Positions 50,853 through 60,005 of a DNA stretch of 64,000 bases are shown one piece after another. Position 1 is the first letter of the stretch. Each line of letters begins with the position of its first letter. The translations under genes and the position numbers were made by a program. The DNA is from Alloyangia pacifica (GTDB lineage Bacteria > Pseudomonadota > Alphaproteobacteria > Rhodobacterales > Rhodobacteraceae): NCBI RefSeq assembly GCF_003111685.1, contig NZ_CP022189.1:2496001-2560000 (forward strand), read 5' to 3'. Under the pieces are notes generated by a model. The model ran no database searches. It saw only the letters and a program-made list of their open reading frames with translations, and was not told the origin of the DNA.

Positions 50853-52241
50853 TCAGACGCGGAAGCGCAGCGAGATGCGGCCATTGCCGCGCTGCGCATC
50901 AATCTGGACGCGTGGGACGGCGCTCTTCAGCAGCCCGTCGACGTCGCCCGGCAGTTCGATGCCGTGACCGTTGACCGCGCGCAGCAGGTCCCCCCGCTGC
51001 AGGCCGATCCGCGCGCCCCAGGGGCCGGGATCGACCACCACCACGCCTTCACCGCCCGACAGAGGCAGGCCGAGTTCGGTCTGCACCGCCGGGTTCACAC
51101 GCGCCAACGTGAGGCCGGGCAGCACCGCGCGCTCGTCCAGCGTCACGCGCTGCTGCGGCGGATCGTCGGGGGCGGCGATCATCGCGACCTTGGCCTGCTG
51201 CTGCGTACCGTCGTGCAGATAGGTGACCTCTGCCTCGTGGCCGAGCCCGGTGACCGACATGCGGTAGAGCATCTCGGCGGGGGTGTTCACCCCCTGACCA
51301 TCCACCGCCAGCACCACATCGCCAACGTCCATCCCGGCCTGCGCGAAGGGGCTGGCCTCGTGCAGCTCAGAGACCAGCACGCCGCCGGGCAGCCCCATGC
51401 CGAGGCTCTGCGAAAGGTCTGCGTCGACGCTCTGCCCGCTCATCCCCGCCCAAGGCCGCTCGAAGGACGTCTTGCCCGCCTCGGCCTGCTCGACGAACTG
51501 CTTCACCAGCGCCGAGGGGATGGCGAAGCCGATGCCGTTGGAGCCGCCCGAGCGGGTGAGGATCGAGGTGTTCACGCCAATGAGCTGGCCCTTGACGTCG
51601 ATCAGCGCGCCGCCGGAGTTGCCCGGGTTGATCGGCGCGTCGGTCTGGATGAAATAGCCGCGGGCATTGCCGGTCGCGGTGCCCGACCGCGCGAGCCCCG
51701 AGACGATCCCCGAGCTCACGGTCTGCCCGACGCCGAAGGGGTTGCCGATCGCCAGCGCCAGCTCGCCCACCTCCACGGTGTCGCTGTCGCGCAGCGGCAG
51801 GAAAGGCATGCCCTTGGCGCCGTCGAGCTTGAGGATGGCGAGATCGGCCTCCTCGCCCGCCAAGAGCACCTCGGCGTCGTATTCGGCACCATTGTTGAGC
51901 ACCACGCGAATGTCGGTGGCCTGGCCGACCACGTGGTAGTTCGACACGACGATGCCGTCTTCGGACAGGATCACCCCCGAGCCGAGCGAGTTCTGCACCC
52001 GCGGGCGGCCGCGGAAGTCTTGGAAAAGGTTCCCGAAAAGCGGATCTCCTGCAAACGGACTGCGGGCCTCGACCACGCGGCTGGCGTAGATGTTCACCAC
52101 CGCGGGGGTGGCCTGTTTCACCAGTGGTACGAAGGAGAGGGAAATCTCCGCCTGGCTCTGCGGAACCTGGGTCTCGGCAAGGGCCGGGGCTGCGGTGACG
52201 GCGATGGCAAGTGCGGGAATGATCAGGATGTTTCGGAGCAT
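50853..52241 (-). CDS. DegQ/DegP-like periplasmic serine protease (Do family)
   Basis: A 462-residue HtrA-type protease: signal peptide (about 1-22, TAAPALA), trypsin-like domain with catalytic triad H103, D133 and S209 (GNSGG), and two PDZ domains (about 265-360 and 370-455). It degrades or holds misfolded periplasmic proteins. ATG 52241 yields a proper signal peptide, while the upstream frame is not coding-like. It heads the two-gene run with rarA. Confidence 0.93.
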   Translation of the reverse strand: MLRNILIIPALAIAVTAAPALAETQVPQSQAEISLSFVPLVKQATPAVVNIYASRVVEARSPFAGDPLFGNLFQDFRGRPRVQNSLGSGVILSEDGIVVSNYHVVGQATDIRVVLNNGAEYDAEVLLAGEEADLAILKLDGAKGMPFLPLRDSDTVEVGELALAIGNPFGVGQTVSSGIVSGLARSGTATGNARGYFIQTDAPINPGNSGGALIDVKGQLIGVNTSILTRSGGSNGIGFAIPSALVKQFVEQAEAGKTSFERPWAGMSGQSVDADLSQSLGMGLPGGVLVSELHEASPFAQAGMDVGDVVLAVDGQGVNTPAEMLYRMSVTGLGHEAEVTYLHDGTQQQAKVAMIAAPDDPPQQRVTLDERAVLPGLTLARVNPAVQTELGLPLSGGEGVVVVDPGPWGARIGLQRGDLLRAVNGHGIELPGDVDGLLKSAVPRVQIDAQRGNGRISLRFRV

Positions 52242-52418
52242 TGTGCGGTCCTCCAGTGCCCTTGGATATGTCGAGGCAAGGGCGCGATTGCAAGTCACGG
52301 GCCAGTGCGCTTTGCGTGCGCATTTCGTGCACATGCCGCCGCCCTCCCCGCCGCGGAGGCTGGAAAAGCCCCGCGCGCCGTGCCAGAAGCCGCCGCGTCA
52401 GACATTGGAGTGCTCCTC

Positions 52419-53285
52419 ATGCAGATCGTCTCGCTCATCGCCCGCCCCGGCACATTGGACACCGCGCTGGTCGAGAGCCTGCGCAACGCCTTCGGCGGCG
52501 GTCCGGTCACCGTGCTCTCGGACGGTGAGGCGGCGGAATTCCCGGTCGAGGCAATGCCCGGCAATTTCGGGGAGGTGCGCAGCTCGCTTACCGCGCAAGC
52601 CGACGTCAACATCCTGCCCGCCGAGGGGCGCCGCAAGAAGATGCTGCTGGCGGACATGGACAGTACGATGATCCAGCAGGAATGCATCGACGAGCTGGCC
52701 GAGGAAGCCGGAGTCGGCGCGCATGTGAAAGAGATCACCGCCCGCGCGATGAACGGCGAGCTCGACTTCGAGGGCGCGCTGACCGAGCGCGTGGCGCTGC
52801 TCAAGGGCCTGCCGGAGAGTGTGATCGGCAAGGTGCTCGAGACCCGCATCACGCTGATGCCGGGCGGGCCCGAGCTGGTCGCGACAATGAAGGCGAATGG
52901 CGCCTATGCCGCGCTGGTATCGGGCGGCTTCACCGCCTTCACCGCGCGCGTTGCCGAGAGGATCGGCTTCGACGAGAACCGCGCCAACAAGCTGCTGGTG
53001 GAAGACGGCAAGCTGACGGGCGTGCCGGCGCAGCCGATCCTGGGGCGCGAGGCCAAGGTGCAGGCGCTGGAGGAGATCAGCGCGCGGCTCGGCATCTCCG
53101 AGGCAGACGTGCTGGCGGTGGGCGACGGGGCGAATGACCTGGGCATGCTCGGCCGTGCCGGCTTCGGCGTCGCGTTGCATGCGAAGCCCTCGGTTCAGGC
53201 GGAGTGCGACCTGCGGGTGAACCTCGGCGATCTGACGGCGCTGCTGTTCCTGCAGGGCTATGCCCGCAGCGATTTCGAGGGCTGA
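52419..53285 (+). CDS. serB: Phosphoserine phosphatase SerB
   Basis: A 288-residue HAD phosphatase that makes L-serine from O-phosphoserine. The catalytic motif DMDSTMI begins at D79, with the Thr/Ser motif in VSGGFTAF and GDGANDLGML near the C-terminus; QECIDELAEEAG is the family cap. The first 75 residues form the small regulatory-like N-terminal domain. The ATG has GGAG about ten bases upstream. It converges on the asparaginase gene across a terminator. Confidence 0.96.
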   Translation: MQIVSLIARPGTLDTALVESLRNAFGGGPVTVLSDGEAAEFPVEAMPGNFGEVRSSLTAQADVNILPAEGRRKKMLLADMDSTMIQQECIDELAEEAGVGAHVKEITARAMNGELDFEGALTERVALLKGLPESVIGKVLETRITLMPGGPELVATMKANGAYAALVSGGFTAFTARVAERIGFDENRANKLLVEDGKLTGVPAQPILGREAKVQALEEISARLGISEADVLAVGDGANDLGMLGRAGFGVALHAKPSVQAECDLRVNLGDLTALLFLQGYARSDFEG

Positions 53286-53371
53286 ACGGACGGCGGTTGG
53301 GAAAGGAGCAAGGAGGGATCAGACCCTCTTGGCCTTCCGCCTATTCACCCCGGCGCGATTGCAAAGAGAAG

Positions 53372-53394
53372 AAGGGGCGCTCTTGGCGCCCCTT
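53372..53394. terminator. Terminator hairpin between serB and the asparaginase gene
   Basis: AAGGGGCGC (53372-53380) and GCGCCCCTT (53386-53394) form a perfect 9-bp stem with a 5-base loop. Pyrimidine-rich sequence follows on each strand, so it probably serves both convergent genes. Confidence 0.8.
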
Positions 53395-53400
53395 ATCCTT

Positions 53401-54417
53401 TCATGCGGCAAAGAGCGTGTCGAGGGGACGGACCTCGCCGGTCACCAGCCCGTCGAAGTTGCACAGCTCGGGGTTGAGAAAACGGTGCACGTCGGGATGC
53501 GCCGGATCCGCGACGCCAAGCCGCACCAGAAGCGAGGCCATGACGCATTCCGCCGCGCGGGTTGCGCCGTCGAGAATCTTCACCGCGACGCCGAGGCCAC
53601 GCTGCGGCAGGATCGCGACGAAATACCCCTCGGCGCCGGTCTTGATGGCAACCGGCTCGAGCGCGGCGCGCATCAGCAGCGTGCAGGCGCGGCCCTCGCC
53701 GGCGACGAGATCGGGATAGGTGTAGATCGACTCGACCAGCTGCGCCCCGGCGCGGCTGAGACCGTCGTAGCGGTGATGCGCGCCGGCGAACCAGGCCATG
53801 GCCCGCGCCATGCCAAGCATCGAGGTGGCAAGGTTTGGCGCCGAGCAGCCGTCGATGCCGTAGCAGGGGCTGACCTCGTCGGTGACGGTCTCGAAGGCGT
53901 CGCGCACTGCAAGTTGCACCGGGTGTTCGGGAAGAACGTAGTCCGGGCCCGCACCGAGATACTGGCTCAACGTCAGGAAGCCGGCGTGTTTGCCCGAGCA
54001 GTTGTTGTGCACCCGGCAGGGGCTTTTGCCCTCGCGGATCATCTGCAGTTTCAGCGCCTTGTCCCGGCTCGGCTGGGGGCCGCAGCGCAGGTCGTCGTCG
54101 GAGAGTTCGAGGTCGGCGAGCCAGGCCTCGACCGCCCCCACGTGCATCGGCGCGCCCTGATGCGAGGCGCAGGCGAGCGCCAGCTGCGGCGGCGTCAGGT
54201 GCCAGGCCTCGGCGGCGCCCGAGGCGACCAGCGGCAGGGCCTGAATCATCTTCGACGAGGAGCGCGGGTAGACCACCGCCTGCGGGTCACCCCAGGCCTC
54301 GACGATGCCGCCGGATGTGTCACAAATGACCGCATGGCCAAGGTGCAGGCTCTCGGTCAGCGGTCCGCGGCGAACCTCGACGAGGGGCACGGCAGCGGTG
54401 ACGGTGTCTTGGGGCAT
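53401..54417 (-). CDS. Asparaginase (class 3, Rhizobium etli ReAV-like)
   Basis: A 338-residue member of the Asparaginase_II family (PF06089 type), which hydrolyses L-asparagine and is unrelated to E. coli AnsA/AnsB. Visible active-site segments are YPRSSSKMIQALP (the two Ser-Lys tandems of the family) and NNCSGKHAGFL, with the metal/Cys site in the latter. The start at 54417 (MPQDTVTAAVPLVEV) has GAGGA six bases upstream. The upstream extension in the open frame is not family-like. Confidence 0.9.
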   Translation of the reverse strand: MPQDTVTAAVPLVEVRRGPLTESLHLGHAVICDTSGGIVEAWGDPQAVVYPRSSSKMIQALPLVASGAAEAWHLTPPQLALACASHQGAPMHVGAVEAWLADLELSDDDLRCGPQPSRDKALKLQMIREGKSPCRVHNNCSGKHAGFLTLSQYLGAGPDYVLPEHPVQLAVRDAFETVTDEVSPCYGIDGCSAPNLATSMLGMARAMAWFAGAHHRYDGLSRAGAQLVESIYTYPDLVAGEGRACTLLMRAALEPVAIKTGAEGYFVAILPQRGLGVAVKILDGATRAAECVMASLLVRLGVADPAHPDVHRFLNPELCNFDGLVTGEVRPLDTLFAA

Positions 54418-54606
54418 GTGGGTCCTCACAAACGAGCGATATTCTGCCATCGGGGCTTTCTCGCCCCGCGTGTTTCGGTCTATTGTCCCGCCGTCGAGCA
54501 CGAATGGTCGCGCCGGTCAAGAGACCGACAGATGTCTGGAACAGAGCTGTCACAGGTCGGGGCGCGAACGGGCAACAAGAGGCAAGCACGGCTGGAGGCT
54601 GCAGGT

Positions 54607-55134
54607 ATGAAGTCAATTCTCGGTGGGGTTCTGGGCGCGGCGCTCGCGCTTGGCGCGACGGCTGCGGTTGCGCAGGAGGAAAGCACCAACCGGGTGAACG
54701 CGATCACCGACTGGTCGGTCTTCGAGGGGCAGAGCCCCCGCGAATGCTGGGCGGTGACCACCTACAAGGAAAGCGTCAACACCAAGGACGGCCGCGTCGT
54801 ATCGGTGAAGCGCGGCGACATCCTGCTTATGGTCTTCTACCGTCCCGAGGCCAATGTGATGGGTCAGGTGGCGTTCACCGGCGGTTATCCCTTTGCGGGC
54901 GGCTCGACCGTGGCCGTGGACATCTCGGGCGAGAAGTTCGACCTCTACACCGAGGGGGAATGGGCCTGGCCGGCGACCCCGCAGGACGATGCCAAGATCA
55001 TCGCGGCGATGAAGCGCGGCTCCGACGCGGTGCTCAGCGCCGGTTCGAGCCGCGGCACCAAGACCAAGGACACCTTCTCGCTGCTCGGCTTCACGGCCGC
55101 GGTGGAAGACGCCCAGAAGCGCTGCAGCGGCTGA
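54607..55134 (+). CDS. Invasion associated locus B (IalB)-like secreted protein
   Basis: A 175-residue protein with a signal peptide (about 1-22, AVAQ) and an IalB domain; the segments ITDWSVFEGQSPRECWAV and DTFSLLGFTAAVEDAQKRC are diagnostic. The two cysteines (CW and the C-terminal RC) may pair. IalB was named in Bartonella, but homologues are general in free-living alphaproteobacteria and probably have a cell-envelope role. The start follows a 189-base divergent region shared with the asparaginase gene. A terminator follows. Confidence 0.85.
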   Translation: MKSILGGVLGAALALGATAAVAQEESTNRVNAITDWSVFEGQSPRECWAVTTYKESVNTKDGRVVSVKRGDILLMVFYRPEANVMGQVAFTGGYPFAGGSTVAVDISGEKFDLYTEGEWAWPATPQDDAKIIAAMKRGSDAVLSAGSSRGTKTKDTFSLLGFTAAVEDAQKRCSG

Positions 55135-55215
55135 GCCGCAGGCACGTCGCCCTCGGGGCCGAAAGGCCGCAGGTCTGTTGAATTTTTCCGGGGCCATCCG
55201 CAGATGAGCTTCTTC

Positions 55216-55244
55216 AAGGGAACGCGCCTGCGCGTTCCCTTTGA
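55216..55244 (+). terminator. Terminator after the IalB-like gene
   Basis: AAGGGAACGCG (55216-55226), loop CCTG, CGCGTTCCCTT (55231-55241) is an 11-bp perfect stem followed by a short TTT, then TTGACT, which doubles as the -35 of the next promoter. Confidence 0.8.
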
Positions 55245-55270
55245 CTTATTGCAGCCGAATCCTGTATGGA
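55241..55270 (+). promoter_or_regulatory. Probable rlmN promoter
   Basis: TTGACT (55241-55246) and TATGGA (55265-55270) are separated by 18 bases. The -10 overlaps an in-frame ATG at 55266, so that ATG cannot be the translation start from this promoter; ATG 55299 is used. Confidence 0.6.
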
Positions 55271-55298
55271 GAGGCCTTCTTTTTCCGAGGATGACGTG

Positions 55299-56495
55299 AT
55301 GACTGCCAGCGCGCCGATCACCCAGGACGTGGTGACGATCCCCCGCAAGCTGCCGGAAGACGGCAAGCTGAACCTCGTCGGGCTGACCCGCGACGCCCTG
55401 CGCGCCGCGTTGATCGAGGCCGGAACGCCAGAGAAGCAGGCGAAGATGCGTGTGGGTCAGATCTGGCAGTGGGTCTATCACTGGGGCGTGCGCGACTTCG
55501 CCGAGATGACCAACCTCGCCAAGGACTACCGGACGCTGCTCGATGACAAGTTCACCATCGACCTGCCCGAGATCGTCTCGAAACAGGTTTCGGAAGACGG
55601 CACCCGCAAGTATCTCGTGCGGATCGCCGGCGGACACGAGGTCGAGGTGGTCTACATCCCCGAGGAAGACCGTGGCACGCTCTGCATCTCGAGCCAGGTG
55701 GGCTGCACGTTGACCTGCTCGTTCTGCCACACCGGCACGCAGAAACTGGTACGCAACCTCACCGCGGGCGAGATCATCGGCCAGGTCATGCTAGCACGTG
55801 ACGACCTCGGCGAGTGGCCCGAACCCGGTACAGGCACCGGCGAGAGCGGGCCGCGCCTCTTGTCGAACATCGTGCTCATGGGCATGGGCGAGCCGCTCTA
55901 CAACTTCGACAACGTGCGCGACGCGATGAAGATCGCCATGGACGGCGAGGGGATCGCCCTGTCGCGCCGCCGCATCACCCTCTCGACCTCGGGCGTGGTG
56001 CCGGAGATCGCCAAATGCGCCGAAGAGATCGGCTGCCTGCTGGCCGTAAGCTTCCACGCCACCACCGACGAGGTGCGCAACAAGCTTGTGCCGATCAACA
56101 AGCGCTGGAACATCGAAGAGCTGCTGAACACCCTTCGCGAGTATCCGCGCTTGTCGAATTCCGAGCGCATCACTTTTGAGTATGTGATGCTCAAGGACGT
56201 GAACGACACCGATGCCGATGCGCGCCGCCTGGTGAAGCTGATCCAGGGCATTCCCGCCAAGATCAACCTCATCCCGTTCAACGAATGGCCCGGCGCCCCC
56301 TACCAGCGCTCGGATTGGCCGCGGATCAAGCAGTTCGCCGACATCATCTACAAGGCAGGTTACGCCTCGCCGATCCGTACCCCGCGCGGCGAGGACATCA
56401 TGGCCGCCTGCGGCCAGCTGAAATCGGCCACCGAACGCGCCCGCAAATCGCGCAAGCAAATCGAGGCCGAGACTGGCCTCGGCGGCGCGGCTTGA
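55299..56495 (+). CDS. rlmN: 23S rRNA (adenine(2503)-C2)-methyltransferase RlmN
   Basis: A 398-residue radical SAM enzyme that methylates C2 of A2503 in 23S rRNA and A37 of some tRNAs. The cluster motif C136-x3-C140-x2-C143 (CTLTCSFC) and the methyl-carrying Cys in the C-terminal AACGQL are present. ATG 55299 has GAGG eight bases upstream; an upstream in-frame ATG (55266) lies inside the predicted promoter -10. A short inverted repeat begins four bases after the stop. Confidence 0.97.
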   Translation: MTASAPITQDVVTIPRKLPEDGKLNLVGLTRDALRAALIEAGTPEKQAKMRVGQIWQWVYHWGVRDFAEMTNLAKDYRTLLDDKFTIDLPEIVSKQVSEDGTRKYLVRIAGGHEVEVVYIPEEDRGTLCISSQVGCTLTCSFCHTGTQKLVRNLTAGEIIGQVMLARDDLGEWPEPGTGTGESGPRLLSNIVLMGMGEPLYNFDNVRDAMKIAMDGEGIALSRRRITLSTSGVVPEIAKCAEEIGCLLAVSFHATTDEVRNKLVPINKRWNIEELLNTLREYPRLSNSERITFEYVMLKDVNDTDADARRLVKLIQGIPAKINLIPFNEWPGAPYQRSDWPRIKQFADIIYKAGYASPIRTPRGEDIMAACGQLKSATERARKSRKQIEAETGLGGAA

Positions 56496-56499
56496 CTTA

Positions 56500-56518
56500 C
56501 CTGATTTAAACAATCAGG
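56500..56518. repeat. Short inverted repeat after rlmN
   Basis: CCTGATT (56500-56506), loop TAAAC, AATCAGG (56512-56518): a 7-bp perfect stem just after the rlmN stop. It is not followed by a U-tract, so it is a weak terminator or an RNA-stabilising element. Confidence 0.5.
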
Positions 56519-56527
56519 ATTACCTCA

Positions 56528-56589
56528 CCCAGCCAGTCCCGTCTTCGGGACAGCCCGGATCGACGGCCCTTCAGGGGCGACTGGCTGGG
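56528..56589 (+). ncRNA. Structured 5' leader, predicted three-way junction
   Basis: An 11-bp perfect outer stem CCCAGCCAGTC/GACTGGCTGGG (56528-56538 and 56579-56589) encloses two hairpins: CCGTC/GACGG with inner CGGG/CCCG (56539-56566), and CCC/GGG around TTCA (56567-56576). The 3' strand of the outer stem runs into GGGAGAGG, the ribosome site of the gene starting at 56599. I do not recognise the class; a cis-acting leader that controls translation of that gene is one explanation, a terminator-less structural element another. Confidence 0.55.
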
Positions 56590-56598
56590 AGAGGTTCC

Positions 56599-57024
56599 AT
56601 GCGACATGAACGGTTCGACCGGGTGGCTCTGCGCCCCGCGGAAACGCGGGTGGTACAGCTGCTGCGGCTCTGGCGCGAGGCGGACGAGGCCACTGCGCAG
56701 CTCGAGCTGCGCGATGCGCTCGGGTTCAGCCGCGCGCGTTCCTGCCTGCGCGCCTTCGGGGACTTCGCCGAGATCCTGACCCGCCACGGCTGGCACGGGC
56801 CGCTGATTCTGCCCACCGACGCCTTGGGCGTCTCGGACGACGAGCGCGCGATCGCGCGTTTCGTCATGACCGCCACCGAGCAGGACCGCGACCTCGCGCT
56901 GGCCGAGGCCGCCATGCTGGTGCTGCCGGCGCATATCCTGCCGCTCGCCAATGCCGCCGAGCGGGTCGGCCTGCCGCTGCTCTGCGAGGAATGCCGCAGG
57001 CGGCTGGAGTGTTCGCTCAACTGA
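56599..57024 (+). CDS. Conserved hypothetical protein (141 aa)
   Basis: A 141-residue soluble, mainly helical protein. It has no signal peptide or membrane helix. The two Cys in LLCEECRRRLEC near the C-terminus could bind a metal, perhaps with the single C in RSCLRAF, but this is speculation. I recognise no family. The ribosome site GGGAGAGG overlaps the stem of the structured leader upstream. It lies 99 bases before copA, so a copper link is conceivable but unsupported. Confidence 0.6.
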   Translation: MRHERFDRVALRPAETRVVQLLRLWREADEATAQLELRDALGFSRARSCLRAFGDFAEILTRHGWHGPLILPTDALGVSDDERAIARFVMTATEQDRDLALAEAAMLVLPAHILPLANAAERVGLPLLCEECRRRLECSLN

Positions 57025-57060
57025 CCGCTGCCTCCATCGCACAATGCGACACTGGGCCCC

Positions 57061-57091
57061 TTGACCTTCCAGTGACTGGAACCCCTATGTA
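57061..57091 (+). promoter_or_regulatory. CueR-type copA promoter with 19-bp spacer
   Basis: TTGACC (57061-57066) and TATGTA (57086-57091) are 19 bases apart, the overlong spacer of MerR-family promoters. Between them lies the dyad TTCCAG-TGA-CTGGAA, the CueR/HmrR operator type. The cueR gene at 59610 encodes the expected activator. Confidence 0.92.
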
Positions 57092-57123
57092 GGGAGCCGA
57101 CCAGTATTGGAAGGAGTCGCGCC

Positions 57124-59613
57124 ATGGCCCAAGACAGCCTGCGCTTCGAAGTGACGAAGATGACCTGCGGCGGCTGCGCCGGACGCGCGCAAAGGGCGCT
57201 CGCGGGGGTCGAGGGGGTCACCGACGCCTCGGTGAACCTCGCGACGAAGATGGCGCATGTGGAGGGCAGCGCCGGCGTCCCTGCCCTGCGCGCCGCGCTC
57301 GACAAGGCGGGCTACCCGGCGCGCGAGGCTGCCCTGCGCCTCGGCATCGCGGGGATGAGCTGCGCCTCCTGTGCGGGGCGTGTGGAGCGGGCGCTGGCGG
57401 GTGTACCGGGTGTGCTCTCGGCCAATGTGAACCTCGCCAGCGAGACCGCCGAGGTGAAATTGCTCGCGGGCTCCGCCGAGGCTGCCGCGCTGATCCGCGC
57501 GGTCGAGGGGGCGGGTTACAAGGCCAGCCTCACCAGCGACGACAGCGCCGAACAGGCGGCGCGCAAGACCGCCGAGCAGGCGGCGCTGAAGCGTGACCTG
57601 ATCATTGCCGCCGCGCTGACAGCGCCAGTCTTCCTGATGGAGATGGGCGGGCATTTCATCCCCGGCATGCATCATTTGATCGCCGCGACCATCGGCACCA
57701 CCAGCGCCTGGTTCATCCAGTTCGTGCTGGTCACCGCCGTGCTCGTGTGGCCGGGCCGGCGCTTCTACCAGATCGGCCTGCCATTGCTGCTCAAGGGCGC
57801 TCCGGACATGAACTCGCTGGTCGCGCTCGGCACGCTGGCGGCCTGGCTCTATTCCACCGTCGCGCTCTTCCTGCCCGGGCTGCTGCCCGAGGGCACGCGG
57901 GCGGTCTATTTCGAGGCCGCGGCGGTCATTGTCACGCTGATCCTGCTCGGTCGATTCCTCGAGGCGCGGGCGAAGGGCCGCACCGGGGCGGCGATCAAGC
58001 GGCTGGTCGGGCTGAAACCCTCAACCGCGCGGGTCGAGCGCGGCGGCGAGATCACCGAGCTGCCGATTGCCGACGTAACGCTGGGCGATGTGCTGCATGT
58101 CCGCCCCGGCGAGCGCATCGCAGTCGATGGCGAGGTGCTCACCGGGCGCTCCTACGTCGATGAAAGCATGATCACCGGCGAACCCGTGCCCATCGAGAAA
58201 TCCGAGGGCGCCACGGTCGTTGGCGGCACGGTCAACGGCGCGGGCGCACTCAGTTTCCGGGCGACGGCTGTCGGCGCAGACACCATGCTGGCGCGGATCA
58301 TCGCCATGGTCGAAGAGGCGCAGGGGGCCAAGCTGCCGATCCAGGCGCTCGCCGACAAGGTGGTGATCTGGTTCGTGCCGGCGGTCATGGCCGTGGCTGC
58401 GCTGACCTTCCTGGCCTGGCTCATCTTCGGCCCCTCCCCCGCCCTCACCTACGCGCTGGTCGCCGGGGTCTCGGTGCTGATCGTCGCCTGCCCCTGCGCC
58501 ATGGGGCTCGCCACGCCGACCTCGATCATGGTGGGCACCGGGCGGGCGGCCGAACTGGGTGTGCTCTTCCGCAAGGGGGACGCGCTGCAGCGGCTTGAAA
58601 GCGTCGGCATCGTCGCCTTCGACAAGACCGGCACGCTAACAGAGGGCCGCCCCGAGCTCGTGCGCAAAACCGCCGCGCCGGGCTTCGCCGAGGCCGAGGT
58701 GCTGCGCCTTGCCGCCAGCGCCGAGCAAAGCTCGGAGCATCCCATCGCGCGGGCGCTGGAGCGCGCCGCCGAGGGCCCCCTTCCAAAGGCCGAGGACGTC
58801 GAGGCGATCGCGGGGCATGGTCTCAGCGCCACCGTGGACGGCCGCCGCATCCTGGTTGGCGCCGCCCGACTGATGGCGCGCGAGGGCATAGATCTCGGCC
58901 CGCTCAGCGCCGCGCATGACGAGATCGCCGGTGCCGGGCAGACGCCCGTGCTGGTTGCGGTCGATGGGCAGATCGCCGGGGCGTTGGCCGTCGCCGACAA
59001 GGTCAAGCCGGGGGCCAGGGCGGCGGTTGCGAAACTGCACGAGATGGGGCTCAAGACCGCGATGATCACCGGCGACACGCGCGCCACGGCGCGGTCCATC
59101 GCCGCCGAGCTCGGCATCGACCACGTCGAGGCCGAGGTGCTGCCCGAAGGCAAGCGCGACGCGGTGCGGGCGCTGCGCGATGAGCATGGCGCCGTGGCTT
59201 TCGTCGGGGACGGCATCAACGACGCCCCGGCGCTGGCCGAGGCCGAGGTGGGTCTCGCCATGGGCACCGGCACGGATGTCGCCATCGAAAGCGCCGACGT
59301 GGTTCTGGTCTCGGGTGACACGAAAGGCGTGGTCGAGGCGGTGCATCTCAGCCGCGCGGTGCTGCGCAATATCCGGCAGAACCTCTTCTGGGCCTTCGGG
59401 TACAACGTCGCGCTGATCCCGGTGGCGGCGGGTGTCTTCTACCCGGCGTTCGGCACGCTGCTCTCGCCGATGCTGGCGGCGGGGGCGATGGCGCTTTCGT
59501 CGGTCTTCGTACTGAGCAACGCGCTGCGGTTGCGACGGCTGGTCCCCGCCATGCCGCCAGAGACCCGCCCGCACCGGGCACAAGGCCACAGCCACGAGGA
59601 GGCGCACGTATGA
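57124..59613 (+). CDS. copA: Copper-translocating P-type ATPase CopA
   Basis: An 829-residue P1B-1 ATPase that exports Cu(I) from the cytosol. It has two N-terminal HMA domains with CxxC motifs (C15-x2-C18 in TCGGCAG and CASCAG at about 81), eight membrane helices, the intramembrane C456-P-C458, the phosphorylation motif DKTGT at D500, TGE and GDGIND. GGAG upstream and a CueR-type promoter at 57061 support the start. The stop overlaps cueR by 4 bases. Confidence 0.97.
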   Translation: MAQDSLRFEVTKMTCGGCAGRAQRALAGVEGVTDASVNLATKMAHVEGSAGVPALRAALDKAGYPAREAALRLGIAGMSCASCAGRVERALAGVPGVLSANVNLASETAEVKLLAGSAEAAALIRAVEGAGYKASLTSDDSAEQAARKTAEQAALKRDLIIAAALTAPVFLMEMGGHFIPGMHHLIAATIGTTSAWFIQFVLVTAVLVWPGRRFYQIGLPLLLKGAPDMNSLVALGTLAAWLYSTVALFLPGLLPEGTRAVYFEAAAVIVTLILLGRFLEARAKGRTGAAIKRLVGLKPSTARVERGGEITELPIADVTLGDVLHVRPGERIAVDGEVLTGRSYVDESMITGEPVPIEKSEGATVVGGTVNGAGALSFRATAVGADTMLARIIAMVEEAQGAKLPIQALADKVVIWFVPAVMAVAALTFLAWLIFGPSPALTYALVAGVSVLIVACPCAMGLATPTSIMVGTGRAAELGVLFRKGDALQRLESVGIVAFDKTGTLTEGRPELVRKTAAPGFAEAEVLRLAASAEQSSEHPIARALERAAEGPLPKAEDVEAIAGHGLSATVDGRRILVGAARLMAREGIDLGPLSAAHDEIAGAGQTPVLVAVDGQIAGALAVADKVKPGARAAVAKLHEMGLKTAMITGDTRATARSIAAELGIDHVEAEVLPEGKRDAVRALRDEHGAVAFVGDGINDAPALAEAEVGLAMGTGTDVAIESADVVLVSGDTKGVVEAVHLSRAVLRNIRQNLFWAFGYNVALIPVAAGVFYPAFGTLLSPMLAAGAMALSSVFVLSNALRLRRLVPAMPPETRPHRAQGHSHEEAHV

Positions 59614-60002
59614 ACATCGGAGACGTCGCGATCCGCGCCGGGCTGCCGCCCAAGACCATCCGCTATTACGAGGACATCGGCCTCGTGACCCCACACCGCG
59701 GCAGCAACGGGTACCGCGCCTTCACCGAACGGGACGTGCACAAGCTGGCCTTCCTGGCACGGGCCCGCGCGCTCGGGTTCACCATCGAGGACTGCCGCGC
59801 TCTGCTCGCCCTCTACGAGGACGAAAGCCGCGCCAGCGCCGAGGTGAAGCACATCGCCGAGGAGCATCTGGCGCAGATCGACGAGAAGCTTTCCCAGCTT
59901 CAGCAGATGCGCGACACGCTTGCGCATCTGGTCCAGGCCTGCCACGGCGACGACCGCCCGGATTGCCCGATCCTCACGGACCTTGCCCGCAGCCAGGGCT
60001 GA
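59610..60002 (+). CDS. cueR: MerR family copper-responsive regulator CueR
   Basis: A 130-residue MerR-family activator. The winged-helix domain (residues 1-70, [22 protein letters not shown]) and the C-terminal metal-binding loop with C111 and C119 (spacing C-x7-C as in CueR/HmrR) are intact. Coupled to copA by the ATGA overlap, it is made together with the pump and should activate the copA promoter, giving an autoregulatory copper circuit. It converges on the hybrid kinase gene with only three bases between stops. Confidence 0.93.
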   Translation: MNIGDVAIRAGLPPKTIRYYEDIGLVTPHRGSNGYRAFTERDVHKLAFLARARALGFTIEDCRALLALYEDESRASAEVKHIAEEHLAQIDEKLSQLQQMRDTLAHLVQACHGDDRPDCPILTDLARSQG

Positions 60003-60005
60003 ACT

